Assembly: GCA_012519705.1 (NCBI GenBank)
Contig: JAAYPR010000032.1
Span: forward strand, 1-37,092
DNA: 37,092 nucleotides
Source of the DNA: Campylobacteraceae bacterium
GTDB lineage: Bacteria; Campylobacterota; Campylobacteria; Campylobacterales; Campylobacteraceae
Direction: 5' to 3'
In this document: piece after piece, positions 17,421-27,172 of the stretch
How the letters are laid out: each line of letters starts with the position of its first letter
Position numbering within the stretch: position 1 is the first letter of the stretch
The notes under the pieces: generated by a model
What the model was told of the DNA's origin: nothing
Databases searched by the model: none
The model's input: only the letters and a program-made list of their open reading frames with translations
Translations under genes and position numbers: made by a program

Positions 17421-18311
17421 ATGGCAAATTTAAAAGACATTAAAGCTCAGATTAAAAGTGTAGAAAATACCCAAAAAACTACAAAAGCTATGAAGCTTGT
17501 TTCTAACGTTAAGTTAAAAAGAGCAAAAGAGGCAGCTTTAGAGTCTAGTGCTTATGCTATTAAAATCAATGAAGTTTTAAGTGAAATTGCATACTATGCG
17601 ACAGATTTCCAAAGTAATGAATACTTAAAAAGACTTTTTGATTTAGACCAAGAGGTAAAAACAGTTGATATTATTTTTGTAACAGCTGACAAAGGGCTTT
17701 GTGGGGGATTTAACTCTCAAAGCATAAATGCAGTTAGAAAACTTATAAAAGAGTATCAAGATAAAAAAGCAAAAATTAGACTTAGAGCTATAGGTAAAAA
17801 AGGGATTGAGTATTTTAGATTCCAAGGAGTTGAGCTATATAAGACTTTTGTAGGAGTTAGCTCATCACCTACCTATGAAAAAGCAGTAGAAATCATCAAA
17901 GAAGCTATAGCTGACTATAGAGCTGGAGAGACTAACAAGGTGATTTTGGTTCACAACGGTTATAAAAATATGATAACCCAAGAGATTAGAATCAACGACG
18001 TTGTTCCTGTTGAGCCACCAGTTGCAAAAGATGATATAGAAAATGCTTCTTTAGTTGAGTTTGAACCAGCTAAAAATAGTGATAAAATTTTAGCTGAATT
18101 AGTTGAAAAATACTTAGAGTATAGCATGTATTATGCGCTTATTGATAGCTTAGCAGGAGAACATAGTGCTAGGATGAACGCTATGGAAAATGCTACAAAT
18201 AACGCAAAAGAGAGAGTTGGAGCGTTGAATCTTGCTTACAACAAAGCAAGACAAGGTTCTATTACCACTGAATTAATTGAGATTATCAGTGGCGTTGAAG
18301 CGATGAAATAA
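17421..18311 (+). CDS. atpG: ATP synthase F1 subunit gamma
   Basis: Central rotor shaft that couples proton flow to catalysis. The 296 residues begin with the long N-terminal helix ([21 protein letters not shown]) and carry the GLCGGFN loop near 93-99. They end with the conserved C-terminal helix ([14 protein letters not shown] to [11 protein letters not shown]). It lies between atpA and atpD as usual. Confidence 0.97.
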   Translation: MANLKDIKAQIKSVENTQKTTKAMKLVSNVKLKRAKEAALESSAYAIKINEVLSEIAYYATDFQSNEYLKRLFDLDQEVKTVDIIFVTADKGLCGGFNSQSINAVRKLIKEYQDKKAKIRLRAIGKKGIEYFRFQGVELYKTFVGVSSSPTYEKAVEIIKEAIADYRAGETNKVILVHNGYKNMITQEIRINDVVPVEPPVAKDDIENASLVEFEPAKNSDKILAELVEKYLEYSMYYALIDSLAGEHSARMNAMENATNNAKERVGALNLAYNKARQGSITTELIEIISGVEAMK

Positions 18312-18318
18312 GAGATAA

Positions 18319-19725
<1,407 letters not shown>

Positions 19726-19736
19726 AAGGAGCTTTT

Positions 19737-20129
19737 ATGAAAGATAAATTTTTACTAGAAATTGTTACTCCAAAGGGTAGTATATTTTCAGGTGATGTTA
19801 AATCAGCGCAATTTCCAGGTAGTGAGGGTGAGCTTGGTGTTTTACCAAATCACTCTCCTTTGATTACGCTTTTAAGCACAGGACTTATAGAAGTAACTGA
19901 TTTAAGTGGCGAAAAAGATATTGTCGCTATCAACTGGGGTTATCTAAAAGTAGCTGAGGATAAAGTAACAGTTTTAGCTGATGGTGCTGTATATGTTGGC
20001 GGAAGGTCAGATAGTGCTATGAAAGAGTCTATGGAAAAAGCTAAAAAACTAATAGAATCAATGAGTAGTGATACTCTTGCACACGCATCTATCATTTCTA
20101 GAATGGAAGATGTAGCAAGGTCAAAATAA
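19737..20129 (+). CDS. atpC: ATP synthase F1 subunit epsilon
   Basis: Rotor subunit that can inhibit ATP hydrolysis. The 130 residues show the N-terminal beta-sandwich (LEIVTPKGSIFSGDV, then FPGSEGELGVLPNHSPLIT) and a short C-terminal helical part. AAAAGGAGC stands before the ATG. It is the last atp gene; tolQ begins one base after its stop, with no terminator visible. Confidence 0.96.
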   Translation: MKDKFLLEIVTPKGSIFSGDVKSAQFPGSEGELGVLPNHSPLITLLSTGLIEVTDLSGEKDIVAINWGYLKVAEDKVTVLADGAVYVGGRSDSAMKESMEKAKKLIESMSSDTLAHASIISRMEDVARSK

Positions 20130-20130
20130 G

Positions 20131-20727
20131 GTGGATTTAAATATTATGGAAATATTTCTGAGCTACTTATCAAGAAGCTCTTTTATAACTATCTTTGTTT
20201 TAGTGTGGCTATCGATTTATTTCATAGTCACATTTACTATTTTGATATCCAAGATGATAACTTTAAGCTCTTGGATATCAAATGAATCAAATGCTCTTGA
20301 TTCGCTTTTACTTGGAGCAAAAGTATCAAATACCCCGTCTGTTTTAACGAAATGTGCAAAAGGAAGCATTACAAAAGAGAAGCTAGAAGTTTGTGTCTCT
20401 ATGGCTGAGAAAAACTCAACTACCGGGCTTACTTGGCTTTCTATTATTGCTTCTACATCTCCATTTATTGGACTTTTTGGGACGGTTGTGGGGATTCTTG
20501 AGACATTTGCTAAGATGGGTGGCGGAGATGCTGGGCTTGCTGTTATCGCTCCTTCAATTAGTGAGGCACTAGTCGCAACTGGAGCTGGTATATTTGTAGC
20601 GATTCCTGCCTATACCTTTCACCTGATTTTAAAAAGAAAATCTTATGAACTTATGAATATCATTAAAAGATCAGTAGATGTGCTACTACTAAATAGCGAT
20701 AGATTAGAGAAGAGAGCTGATGTTTAA
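20131..20727 (+). CDS. tolQ: TolQ/ExbB-family proton-channel protein
   Basis: Inner-membrane motor subunit that uses proton flow to drive TolA during cell division and envelope maintenance. The 198 residues have three predicted membrane helices: about 17-39, 106-130 and 146-168. The typical GLTWLSIIASTSPFIGLFGTVVGILETF segment lies in the second. The start is either GTG at 20131, one base after atpC, or ATG at 20146, which has AAGGTGG about 11 bases ahead. Followed by a TolR-like gene, a TolA-like gene, tolB and pal, so TolQ is a better name than ExbB, although databases often label Campylobacter copies exbB. Confidence 0.9.
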   Translation: MDLNIMEIFLSYLSRSSFITIFVLVWLSIYFIVTFTILISKMITLSSWISNESNALDSLLLGAKVSNTPSVLTKCAKGSITKEKLEVCVSMAEKNSTTGLTWLSIIASTSPFIGLFGTVVGILETFAKMGGGDAGLAVIAPSISEALVATGAGIFVAIPAYTFHLILKRKSYELMNIIKRSVDVLLLNSDRLEKRADV

Positions 20728-21112
20728 TTATGATGAAAAGCCGGAGTTAAATATAACTCCGCTTGTTGATATTATGCTTGTTTTGCTTGCGATTTTAATG
20801 GTTACAACACCTGCTATTATCTATGAAGAAAATATCGCACTACCAGATGGCTCTAAAAAAGAAATTTCTAACACAACAAAAGAGAGCGTTATAGTTAGGA
20901 TAGATGGTGAGAGAAATGTTTTTATCAACGGTACAAAAATGAGTCTTGCTGAGTTTCCAGATACTCTTATCTTAATGCTTCCAAGTCTGAATTTAAACTC
21001 TCCTGCTTACATTCAAGGCGATAAGAACTTAATATATAACGATGTTATGTATGTTTTAAAAACCTTAAAACAAGCAGGCTTTACAAAAGTAGCACTTCAA
21101 ACTGCTGGGTAA
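20720..21112 (+). CDS. tolR: TolR/ExbD-family protein
   Basis: Partner of TolQ in the proton-driven motor. The 130 residues have a short cytoplasmic start, one membrane helix (about 15-34) containing the conserved aspartate D17 in NITPLVDIMLVLL, and a periplasmic domain. It overlaps tolQ by 8 bp, which suggests coupled translation and a fixed stoichiometry. The Asp in the membrane is the family's proton-carrying residue. Confidence 0.93.
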   Translation: MFNYDEKPELNITPLVDIMLVLLAILMVTTPAIIYEENIALPDGSKKEISNTTKESVIVRIDGERNVFINGTKMSLAEFPDTLILMLPSLNLNSPAYIQGDKNLIYNDVMYVLKTLKQAGFTKVALQTAG

Positions 21113-21116
21113 AAAA

Positions 21117-22019
21117 GTGAACAGAAGCTTAACTGTAGATTTTTTATCTCTAATTTTTAGTATTTTACTCTATATTCTGTCTATCACAGCTCTTTTATAT
21201 ATGGCGTATCATGGTAGCCAAACTCTGCCTGATATCAAGTATACAAAAGATAAAGATGCATATATGGATGTCTATATGATAGATGTGGATGATTTTCCAA
21301 CTCCTATCTCTCCAAAAGAGACTTCAGATGTAGTTTCACCTACCGCGACAACAGATAGTAAAGAAGCGGAAGAAGCTAAGGTTAAAACTACTAACAAACA
21401 GACTACTACTCAAAAAGCAGCTCCTCCAAAACCAAAAGAAGAGCCAAAAGAAGAAGTTAAAGAGGTCGTTAAAGAACCTCTCATAGAAGAAGTGCCAAAA
21501 GAACCAGTTAAGGAAGAAAAGAAAGAAGAGAAGCAAGTTACTAAAAAAGAAGAACCAAAACTTCTTTCAGATTTGTTTAGTGATATAAATACAACAAAAC
21601 TTAATGAGGCGGCTAAAAAAGAAGAAACAGCTATCCAAAGTAGAGCAAAAAGCGATAAAGAGACAAAAGGCACAACCAAAACAGCAACTAGTTCGCAAAA
21701 CGTGGGAACAAAAGGCGACGTGGCTCGTGGCAAATCCCAAAGAACAGGTGTTTATAATGAGTTTATCGGAGAGATTGAGAGTACTCTTACAAATATTTGG
21801 AGTTCATATAGAGCTATGCCAAACCAAGACGCTACAATTGAACTAACTATAGATAGAAACGGAAGAGTAAGTTATAAAATTTTAGAACTTTCCTACAATA
21901 CAGAGTTTAACCAAAAACTTAGAGACTTTCTTGCTAGGATTGAGAGGATGCAGTTTCCAACCCCTCCAGGCGGACAGCCTTACACTCATAAGTATAAAAT
22001 GAAAGATTTGATACGATAA
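21117..22019 (+). CDS. tolA: TolA-like energy-transducing protein (TonB C-terminus)
   Basis: Spans the periplasm and links the TolQR motor to TolB-Pal. GTG start at 21117. The 300 residues hold one membrane helix (about 8-31), a long Lys/Glu/Pro-rich stalk (about 70-190) and a TonB/TolA-type C-terminal domain (about 218-295: IESTLTNIWSSYRA, ATIELTIDRNGRVSY, MQFPTPPGG). The repetitive K/E stalk is low-complexity and makes long spurious frames on both strands. It lies 4 bp after tolR. TonB is the alternative name, but the tolB-pal neighbourhood favours TolA. Confidence 0.88.
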   Translation: MNRSLTVDFLSLIFSILLYILSITALLYMAYHGSQTLPDIKYTKDKDAYMDVYMIDVDDFPTPISPKETSDVVSPTATTDSKEAEEAKVKTTNKQTTTQKAAPPKPKEEPKEEVKEVVKEPLIEEVPKEPVKEEKKEEKQVTKKEEPKLLSDLFSDINTTKLNEAAKKEETAIQSRAKSDKETKGTTKTATSSQNVGTKGDVARGKSQRTGVYNEFIGEIESTLTNIWSSYRAMPNQDATIELTIDRNGRVSYKILELSYNTEFNQKLRDFLARIERMQFPTPPGGQPYTHKYKMKDLIR

Positions 22020-22035
22020 ATTTAACAAAATATAC

Positions 22036-22041
22036 TACAAT
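22036..22041 (+). promoter_or_regulatory. Candidate -10 box for tolB
   Basis: TACAAT in ATATACTACAATTCC lies 38 bp before the GTG start, so tolB-pal may have an extra promoter besides read-through from atp-tolQRA. Confidence 0.4.
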
Positions 22042-22073
22042 TCCACTTTTATCACATTATAAAAGGAGTTGGA

Positions 22074-23318
22074 GTGAGAAAACTTTTATTAATTTTTAGT
22101 TTTTGTGGACTACTATTTGCAAACGACGCCACAACGACTATTTTAAACCAAGGAATATCTCTGCCAAAAATCGTAGTTCAAGATGCGTCAAATTTAAGCG
22201 ATGCAAATTTGCAAAATCAGTTTTTTAAACTTATGGTTGGAGACCTAAAAGTTGGAGCAACTTTTGAGGTTGATGATGCGTATTATCAAAGCAGTTATGA
22301 TGGAGACTATACAACAAATATCGGTAGTTCTGCTTTGATAGTAAGATATGAAGTAACTGGAAGTAGAAGCTCGGCTATGGAGTTAAAAACAAAAGTTATA
22401 GATGCTAGAAATGGCTCTATTCTTTATGAGAGTAAATTTGACATAAGTAGTGGCGAGAAATTTCCTTTTTTAGCACACAAAGCGGTATCTGAGATAGTAA
22501 AACAACTTGGATATTCAAACGTTGACTGGATGAATGAGATGCTGGTTTATTCAGTTTATACTTCTTCAGCTGATAGTTCCATCTATATAGCAGATTATAC
22601 TCTTACTTATCAAAAAAGAGTTGTGAGTGGTGGGCTAAATATCTTCCCTAAATGGACATCTGATGCACAAAATGAGTTTTACTATACATTTTATGAAAAC
22701 GACATAAACCCGACTATATATAAATACAACTTATCAAATGGCTCTAAAAGAAGAGTATTAAGCGGAAGTGGTATGCTTACAGTTTCAGACGTTAGCGAAG
22801 ATGGAAGCAGACTTTTAATCACAGATGCGCCAAACGATCAGCCTGATATCTATCTTTACAGTATAAAAAGCGGAAGCAAAACAAAAGTAACAGATTATCC
22901 AGGAATTGATGTAAGTGGTAAATTTATAGATGGGGATTCAAGAGTTGTTTTTGTAAGCGATAGACTTGGCTATCCAAATATCTTCTCAACTGGCATAAAT
23001 GGTGGCGGAATTGAGCAGATGGTATATCATGGAAGAAATAATAACTCAATTGATGCTTCGGGAAGTTATGTGGTGTATTCAAGCAGAGAGCAAAATAGAG
23101 ACTTTAACCTCTATCTTATCTCAACTCAGACTGATTATATCCGTCAATTAACAAATGGTGGAAAGAATTTATATCCAAGATTTTCAAGCGATGGTGGAAG
23201 TGTTATCTTTATAAAAGACTCAGGCTATCAAAGTGCTGTGGGAATTATAAGAATAAATGAAAACAAGAGTTTTCAATTCCCGCTTAAGATTGGAAAGCTT
23301 CAATCATTGGATTGGTAA
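22074..23318 (+). CDS. tolB: Tol-Pal system protein TolB
   Basis: Periplasmic beta-propeller that shuttles between Pal and TolA. GTG start at 22074 with AAAAGGAG upstream. The 414 residues begin with a signal peptide (MRKLLLIFSFCGLLFA, then NDATT). An N-terminal alpha/beta domain (about 20-150) follows, then propeller blades with recurring SDxxG and D(I/L)YL-type motifs (for example EDGSRLLITDAPNDQPDIYL and SREQNRDFNLYLIS). It stands between tolA and pal, the normal order. Confidence 0.95.
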   Translation: MRKLLLIFSFCGLLFANDATTTILNQGISLPKIVVQDASNLSDANLQNQFFKLMVGDLKVGATFEVDDAYYQSSYDGDYTTNIGSSALIVRYEVTGSRSSAMELKTKVIDARNGSILYESKFDISSGEKFPFLAHKAVSEIVKQLGYSNVDWMNEMLVYSVYTSSADSSIYIADYTLTYQKRVVSGGLNIFPKWTSDAQNEFYYTFYENDINPTIYKYNLSNGSKRRVLSGSGMLTVSDVSEDGSRLLITDAPNDQPDIYLYSIKSGSKTKVTDYPGIDVSGKFIDGDSRVVFVSDRLGYPNIFSTGINGGGIEQMVYHGRNNNSIDASGSYVVYSSREQNRDFNLYLISTQTDYIRQLTNGGKNLYPRFSSDGGSVIFIKDSGYQSAVGIIRINENKSFQFPLKIGKLQSLDW

Positions 23319-23342
23319 GATATAGCTTTTTTTTAAAAAATA

Positions 23343-23351
23343 TGGTATAAT
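23343..23351 (+). promoter_or_regulatory. Extended -10 promoter for pal
   Basis: TGG followed by TATAAT (23346-23351) forms an extended -10, with a T/A-rich tract upstream. It lies about 30 bp before the pal ATG. It should give pal separate, strong expression. Confidence 0.65.
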
Positions 23352-23380
23352 TTTTGTGAATTTTATTTTAAAGGGGTAAC

Positions 23381-23857
23381 ATGAGAAAAATTGTTTTAAC
23401 TTCAGTAGCTTTAGTTGCATTAACAATAGCTGGTTGTAGTAAAAAAGAGCCAGAAGTTGCGGTTCAAAGCGGCATGACAGATGCTGAGAGGCTAGCTCAA
23501 ATGGCTTCACAAATTCAAAATCAAGTTCAAAATGTTTATTTTGACTTCGATAAATACAATGTAAGAGCAGATATGAAGTCTGTTGTTGCAAGCAACGCTG
23601 CTTTATTTAACCAAACTGGTGCAGAGTCAATTCAGGTTAAAGTTGAAGGAAACTGTGACGAGTGGGGAACAGATGAGTATAACTATGCACTTGGTCTAAA
23701 AAGAGCTAAATCTGTAAAAGATGCTTTAGTTGCTGAGGGCGTAAATGCTGATAGAATCTCTGTTGTAAGTTATGGTGAGAGCAATCCGGTTTGTACAGAC
23801 AGAACAAAAGCTTGCGATGCTCAAAACAGACGTGACGAGTTCAGAGTATTTTATTAA
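23381..23857 (+). CDS. pal: Peptidoglycan-associated lipoprotein Pal (Omp18)
   Basis: Outer-membrane lipoprotein that binds peptidoglycan and ties the envelope layers together. The 158 residues start with a lipoprotein signal ending in the lipobox IAGC (C19). An OmpA-like domain follows: VYFDFDKYNVR near 47-57, then GNCDEWGTDEYNYALGLKRA near 86-105, which holds the conserved peptidoglycan-contact region. In C. jejuni the orthologue is the antigen Omp18. AAGGGG precedes the ATG, and cpoB starts 8 bp after. Confidence 0.96.
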   Translation: MRKIVLTSVALVALTIAGCSKKEPEVAVQSGMTDAERLAQMASQIQNQVQNVYFDFDKYNVRADMKSVVASNAALFNQTGAESIQVKVEGNCDEWGTDEYNYALGLKRAKSVKDALVAEGVNADRISVVSYGESNPVCTDRTKACDAQNRRDEFRVFY

Positions 23858-23865
23858 GATAAAAA

Positions 23866-24858
23866 ATGAAAAAAATCATTTTTTTAGTGGTTCTCTTTTT
23901 GGGAACCACTCTTTTTGCTGAAGAAGTTTCAGTGTTTGGTGCTGGTAGCATCACTTCTGATAATCCTTATGGTCTTACAGAGAACGAACAAGTTCTTCTT
24001 GCTAATAAAAAAAGAGTTGACAGTATAGAAAACCAGTTTAGAAACCAACAAGAAGAGATGATTGGTCTAAGAAGCGTGGTTGAAGGCTCAACATCTCAAA
24101 TGACTAAATTAGAAAGTAGGGTTTCTGACTTAGAAATTAGAACTACTGGAAGGGTTAGTAATTTAGCAAGTCCTTCTGTTTCTGTGGCTACAAAAGATGA
24201 TATTGAAGCTTTAAAAAGAGACATAGCCGAGCTAAAATCTCAAATAGACGCTCTAAATAAAAAGCTTGGAATTCAAGGAAGTGTAAAAAAAAATTTAATT
24301 GAGCCAGAAAAACCAGTGGCTCAAGTTTCTGTTAAACAAGAACCAGCAAAGCAGGTGGCTACTAAAGACGAGCCTAAAAATCAAGTTTTAAACGAAAAAG
24401 CTTCTGCTAAAAAAGATGTAGCTGAAAAAGAGGCAACTAAAAAAGAGACTCCAAAAGAGCCGGCTAAAGGGGCAGAAAATCCTGTTAAAAAAGTTATAGG
24501 TTTTGATGATATGAAGCCAGAAGAGATTGAGAGTATTGCAAAAAGTCTTTTTGAAGAAAAAAAATATACAGAGTCAAAAATTCACTACGACTATCTATCC
24601 ACTAAAAACTATAAACCAGGTCTTACAAACTATATGATTGGTGAGATTTACTTTAATCAAAAATCTTACGCAAATGCTGTTAAGAGTTATCAAACAAGCT
24701 TATCAAAAGATGATAAGGCTAGTTATATTCCTCAGCTTCTGTATCACTCAGGACTTAGTTTAGAAAATTTAGGTGATAAATCAAATTCAGAAAAATTTTT
24801 TACAGTATTAAAAACACAATATCCAGATAGCCCTCAAGCAAAATTACTACAAAAATAA
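23866..24858 (+). CDS. cpoB: Tol-Pal accessory protein CpoB/YbgF
   Basis: Periplasmic partner that coordinates Tol activity with cell-wall synthesis at division. The 330 residues have a signal peptide (about 1-18, ending LFA), a coiled-coil segment (about 45-135), a Lys/Glu/Pro-rich linker (about 140-205) and a C-terminal TPR domain (about 212-330: SLFEEKKYTESKIHYDYL, then IGEIYFNQKSYANAVKSYQ and LENLGDKSNSEKFF). The linker resembles the TolA stalk in composition. A run of nine A bases (24285-24293) lies inside the gene. Confidence 0.92.
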   Translation: MKKIIFLVVLFLGTTLFAEEVSVFGAGSITSDNPYGLTENEQVLLANKKRVDSIENQFRNQQEEMIGLRSVVEGSTSQMTKLESRVSDLEIRTTGRVSNLASPSVSVATKDDIEALKRDIAELKSQIDALNKKLGIQGSVKKNLIEPEKPVAQVSVKQEPAKQVATKDEPKNQVLNEKASAKKDVAEKEATKKETPKEPAKGAENPVKKVIGFDDMKPEEIESIAKSLFEEKKYTESKIHYDYLSTKNYKPGLTNYMIGEIYFNQKSYANAVKSYQTSLSKDDKASYIPQLLYHSGLSLENLGDKSNSEKFFTVLKTQYPDSPQAKLLQK

Positions 24859-24879
24859 ATTTCTATCTTTACAAATTTA

Positions 24880-24888
24880 TGTTACAAT
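24880..24888 (+). promoter_or_regulatory. Extended -10 promoter for slyD
   Basis: TGT followed by TACAAT (24883-24888) lies 28 bp before the slyD ATG, in the 57-bp gap after cpoB. Confidence 0.5.
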
Positions 24889-24915
24889 TAAATAATTTTT
24901 TCAAGGAGAATAAAG

Positions 24916-25530
24916 ATGAATAGAGTTATAGCTATAAATTACGAGCTAAGAGATGTCGATAGTGGAACTATTTTAGAGTCAAATATGGAGCATAATCCAC
25001 TATATTTTATAACAGGATTTAACCACGTTATAAAAGAGCTAGAAGAAGCTCTTTTAGATACAAAAGCAAATGATGAAAAAATCATCACTCTTCCAAAAAA
25101 TGCTCTTGGTGAGTATGATGCCGCTTTGGTTCAAGCTTATCCAAAAGAGGATTTTGCAGGCATTGAACTGTTTGAGGGGATGGAGCTAACCGGTCAAGGT
25201 GAAGATGGAAGTATCGCAAGAGCTATAGTAATGGCGATAGGTGAAGATGAAGTTATGATGGACTTTAACAACCCTTTAGCTGGTAAAAATTTAGAGTTTA
25301 GTGTAAAAGTTACAGAAAACAGACTAGCAACTGAAGAAGAGATAGCTGGACAAAGAGCAGACACACCACACTCTTGTGGATGTGGAACAGGCGGATGTGG
25401 TAGTGGACATAGTCATGGGGATGACCACGAGTGTTGTGGCGGTAGTGGAGATGGATGTTGTGGTGGCGAGCATCATCACGAAGAAGAAAGCCATGGATGT
25501 TGTGGCGGTGGACACTGCGGTAGTCACTAA
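24916..25530 (+). CDS. slyD: SlyD-type peptidyl-prolyl isomerase with metal-binding tail
   Basis: Cytoplasmic FKBP-family isomerase and chaperone; in other bacteria SlyD delivers nickel to hydrogenase and urease. The 204 residues comprise the FKBP domain split by the IF insert (about 1-145: INYELRDVDSGTILESN, YFITGFNHVIKELEEAL, YPKEDF, NNPLAGKNLEFSVKV). A C-terminal tail from residue 151 holds ten cysteines and ten histidines in 54 residues, including CCGG and HHH clusters. That tail is a strong metal-binding candidate. CAAGGAG precedes the ATG. Confidence 0.95.
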   Translation: MNRVIAINYELRDVDSGTILESNMEHNPLYFITGFNHVIKELEEALLDTKANDEKIITLPKNALGEYDAALVQAYPKEDFAGIELFEGMELTGQGEDGSIARAIVMAIGEDEVMMDFNNPLAGKNLEFSVKVTENRLATEEEIAGQRADTPHSCGCGTGGCGSGHSHGDDHECCGGSGDGCCGGEHHHEEESHGCCGGGHCGSH

Positions 25531-25562
25531 AAACTACTAAATTTACACAAAGAGGAAATTTT

Positions 25563-26492
25563 ATGAAATATGCTTTTATATTCCCAGGTCAAGGCTCTCA
25601 AAGCTTTGGCATGGGAAAGGATATGTATGAAAACTTTACTCAATCAAGAGAGATTTTAGATAGAGCTAGCCAGAGCCTAGGCATAGATTTTAAAGAGCTT
25701 TTATTTGTAGAAAATGAAAACTTATCAAAGTCAGAGTTTACTCAGCCAGCTGTTGTTCTAAACTCTTTTATGTGCTATTTAGCAATCGAAGAGAGCTTGA
25801 ACTTAAAACCAGAGTTTATACTTGGACACTCTCTTGGTGAGTTTTCAGCTCTTGGGGTTGCTGGAGCGATTGACTTAATCGATACCATAAAGCTAGTAAA
25901 TAGCAGAGGCAGACTTATGCAAAAAGCTTGCGAGGGCAAAAATGCTTCTATGATGGTTGTTTTAGCTTTGGCTGATGAGATTATAGAAGAAATTTGTGAG
26001 AAAGCTAGAGATGAAGGCAAACAAGTTTGGGCGGCAAATTATAACTGTGACGGTCAAGTTGTTGTAGCTGGAAATAGAGATGATTTAGCGAGTTTAGAAA
26101 AGGTATTTAAAGATGCTGGTGCAAAAAGAGCAATGCTTTTAAATATGAGTGTTGCAAGTCACTGCCCAATCCTTGAGTCTGCTAGTGCTGAGTTTGCAAA
26201 AGAGTTGGAGCCATTTTTAAATGATAGCTTTACTCCGGTTGTTTCAAACGTCACAGCACAAGTTTATTCAAGTAAAAAAGATGCTTTAAATTTATTAAAA
26301 GAGCAGCTTACAAAACCAGTTTTATACAAGCAAAGTATAGAAAACATCGATGAGAGCGTTGATTGTTACGTTGAGTTTGGAGCGTCAGTTCTAAAAGGGA
26401 TAAATAAAAAAATCACTCAAAAACCAACTTATTCTATAACAGATGTTAAAAGCCTGAATGAGTTTTTAGAGTTTGTAAAGGAAAATAGTTGA
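25563..26492 (+). CDS. fabD: Malonyl-CoA:ACP transacylase
   Basis: Loads malonyl groups on acyl carrier protein to start fatty-acid elongation. The 309 residues begin YAFIFPGQGSQSFGMG and have the nucleophile motif GHSLG at 88-92 (Ser 90), the conserved Arg in NSRGRLMQKA, and the His in MSVASHCP. AGAGGAAA precedes the ATG. The next gene starts inside its stop (TTGA). Confidence 0.96.
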   Translation: MKYAFIFPGQGSQSFGMGKDMYENFTQSREILDRASQSLGIDFKELLFVENENLSKSEFTQPAVVLNSFMCYLAIEESLNLKPEFILGHSLGEFSALGVAGAIDLIDTIKLVNSRGRLMQKACEGKNASMMVVLALADEIIEEICEKARDEGKQVWAANYNCDGQVVVAGNRDDLASLEKVFKDAGAKRAMLLNMSVASHCPILESASAEFAKELEPFLNDSFTPVVSNVTAQVYSSKKDALNLLKEQLTKPVLYKQSIENIDESVDCYVEFGASVLKGINKKITQKPTYSITDVKSLNEFLEFVKENS

Positions 26493-27172
26493 AAATAGCG
26501 GTCTTAGGTGCGATGCCAGAGGAGATAGAGCCACTTTTAAAAAAGCTTGATTATAGAGTAGAAGAGTTTGCAAATAATAAATTCTACTTTGCTAAGTTCA
26601 ACAACCATGAGCTTATAATTGCTTACTCTAAGATAGGCAAAGTAAACTCAACTCTTACAGCTACTCTTATGATAGAGAAATTTGGAGCTGAAGCTTTGAT
26701 ATTTACAGGTGTGGCAGGGGCTTTAAAAGAGGGTCTTAAAATAGGCGACATTGTTTTAGCAACAAGCCTAGTTCAGCACGATATCGACATAACCGCTTTT
26801 GGGCATCCATATGGGTTTGTTCCAGAAAGTCCCATCTTTGTAAAAACTGATGCAAATTTAAACAAAGTCGCAAAAGAGACTGCTAAAAAGCTAAATTTAG
26901 AGCTTTTTGAGGGCATAGTTGCAAGTGGAGATCAGTTTATTTCAAGCAAAGAGAAAAAAGAGTGGATAAAATCTACTTTTAAAGCTGATTTAGCCGAGAT
27001 GGAGGGAGCAAGCGTTGGAATGGCGTGTTATGCTTTAAATACTCCATTTATTGTTTTAAGAACAGTAAGCGATAGTGCTGATGATAGTGCTGATATTGAC
27101 TTTGATAAATTTATGACCCAGAGTGCTAAGATAAACGCTGAGTTTACTCTTAAAATGATAGAAAATTTATGA
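26489..27172 (+). CDS. mtnN: 5'-methylthioadenosine/S-adenosylhomocysteine nucleosidase
   Basis: Cleaves methylthioadenosine and S-adenosylhomocysteine; in Campylobacter it also serves the futalosine route to menaquinone. The TTG start at 26489 overlaps the fabD stop, with AAAGGA 6 bases ahead, giving MKIAVLGAMPEEIEPLL. Glu 12 is the family's catalytic acid, SGDQF and MEGASVGMACY bind the ribose, and the catalytic Asp lies in the RTVSDSADD stretch. The 227 residues are normal length. Confidence 0.95.
   Translation: MKIAVLGAMPEEIEPLLKKLDYRVEEFANNKFYFAKFNNHELIIAYSKIGKVNSTLTATLMIEKFGAEALIFTGVAGALKEGLKIGDIVLATSLVQHDIDITAFGHPYGFVPESPIFVKTDANLNKVAKETAKKLNLELFEGIVASGDQFISSKEKKEWIKSTFKADLAEMEGASVGMACYALNTPFIVLRTVSDSADDSADIDFDKFMTQSAKINAEFTLKMIENL

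Noticed and set aside
21410-21733. 107-residue frame opposite tolA, plus a 66-residue minus frame (21336-21536) and an 80-residue plus frame (21604-21846)
   Set aside because: All fall on the Lys/Glu-rich TolA stalk, whose low-complexity codons leave other frames open; they give Phe/Ser-rich or Lys-rich translations with no family features.
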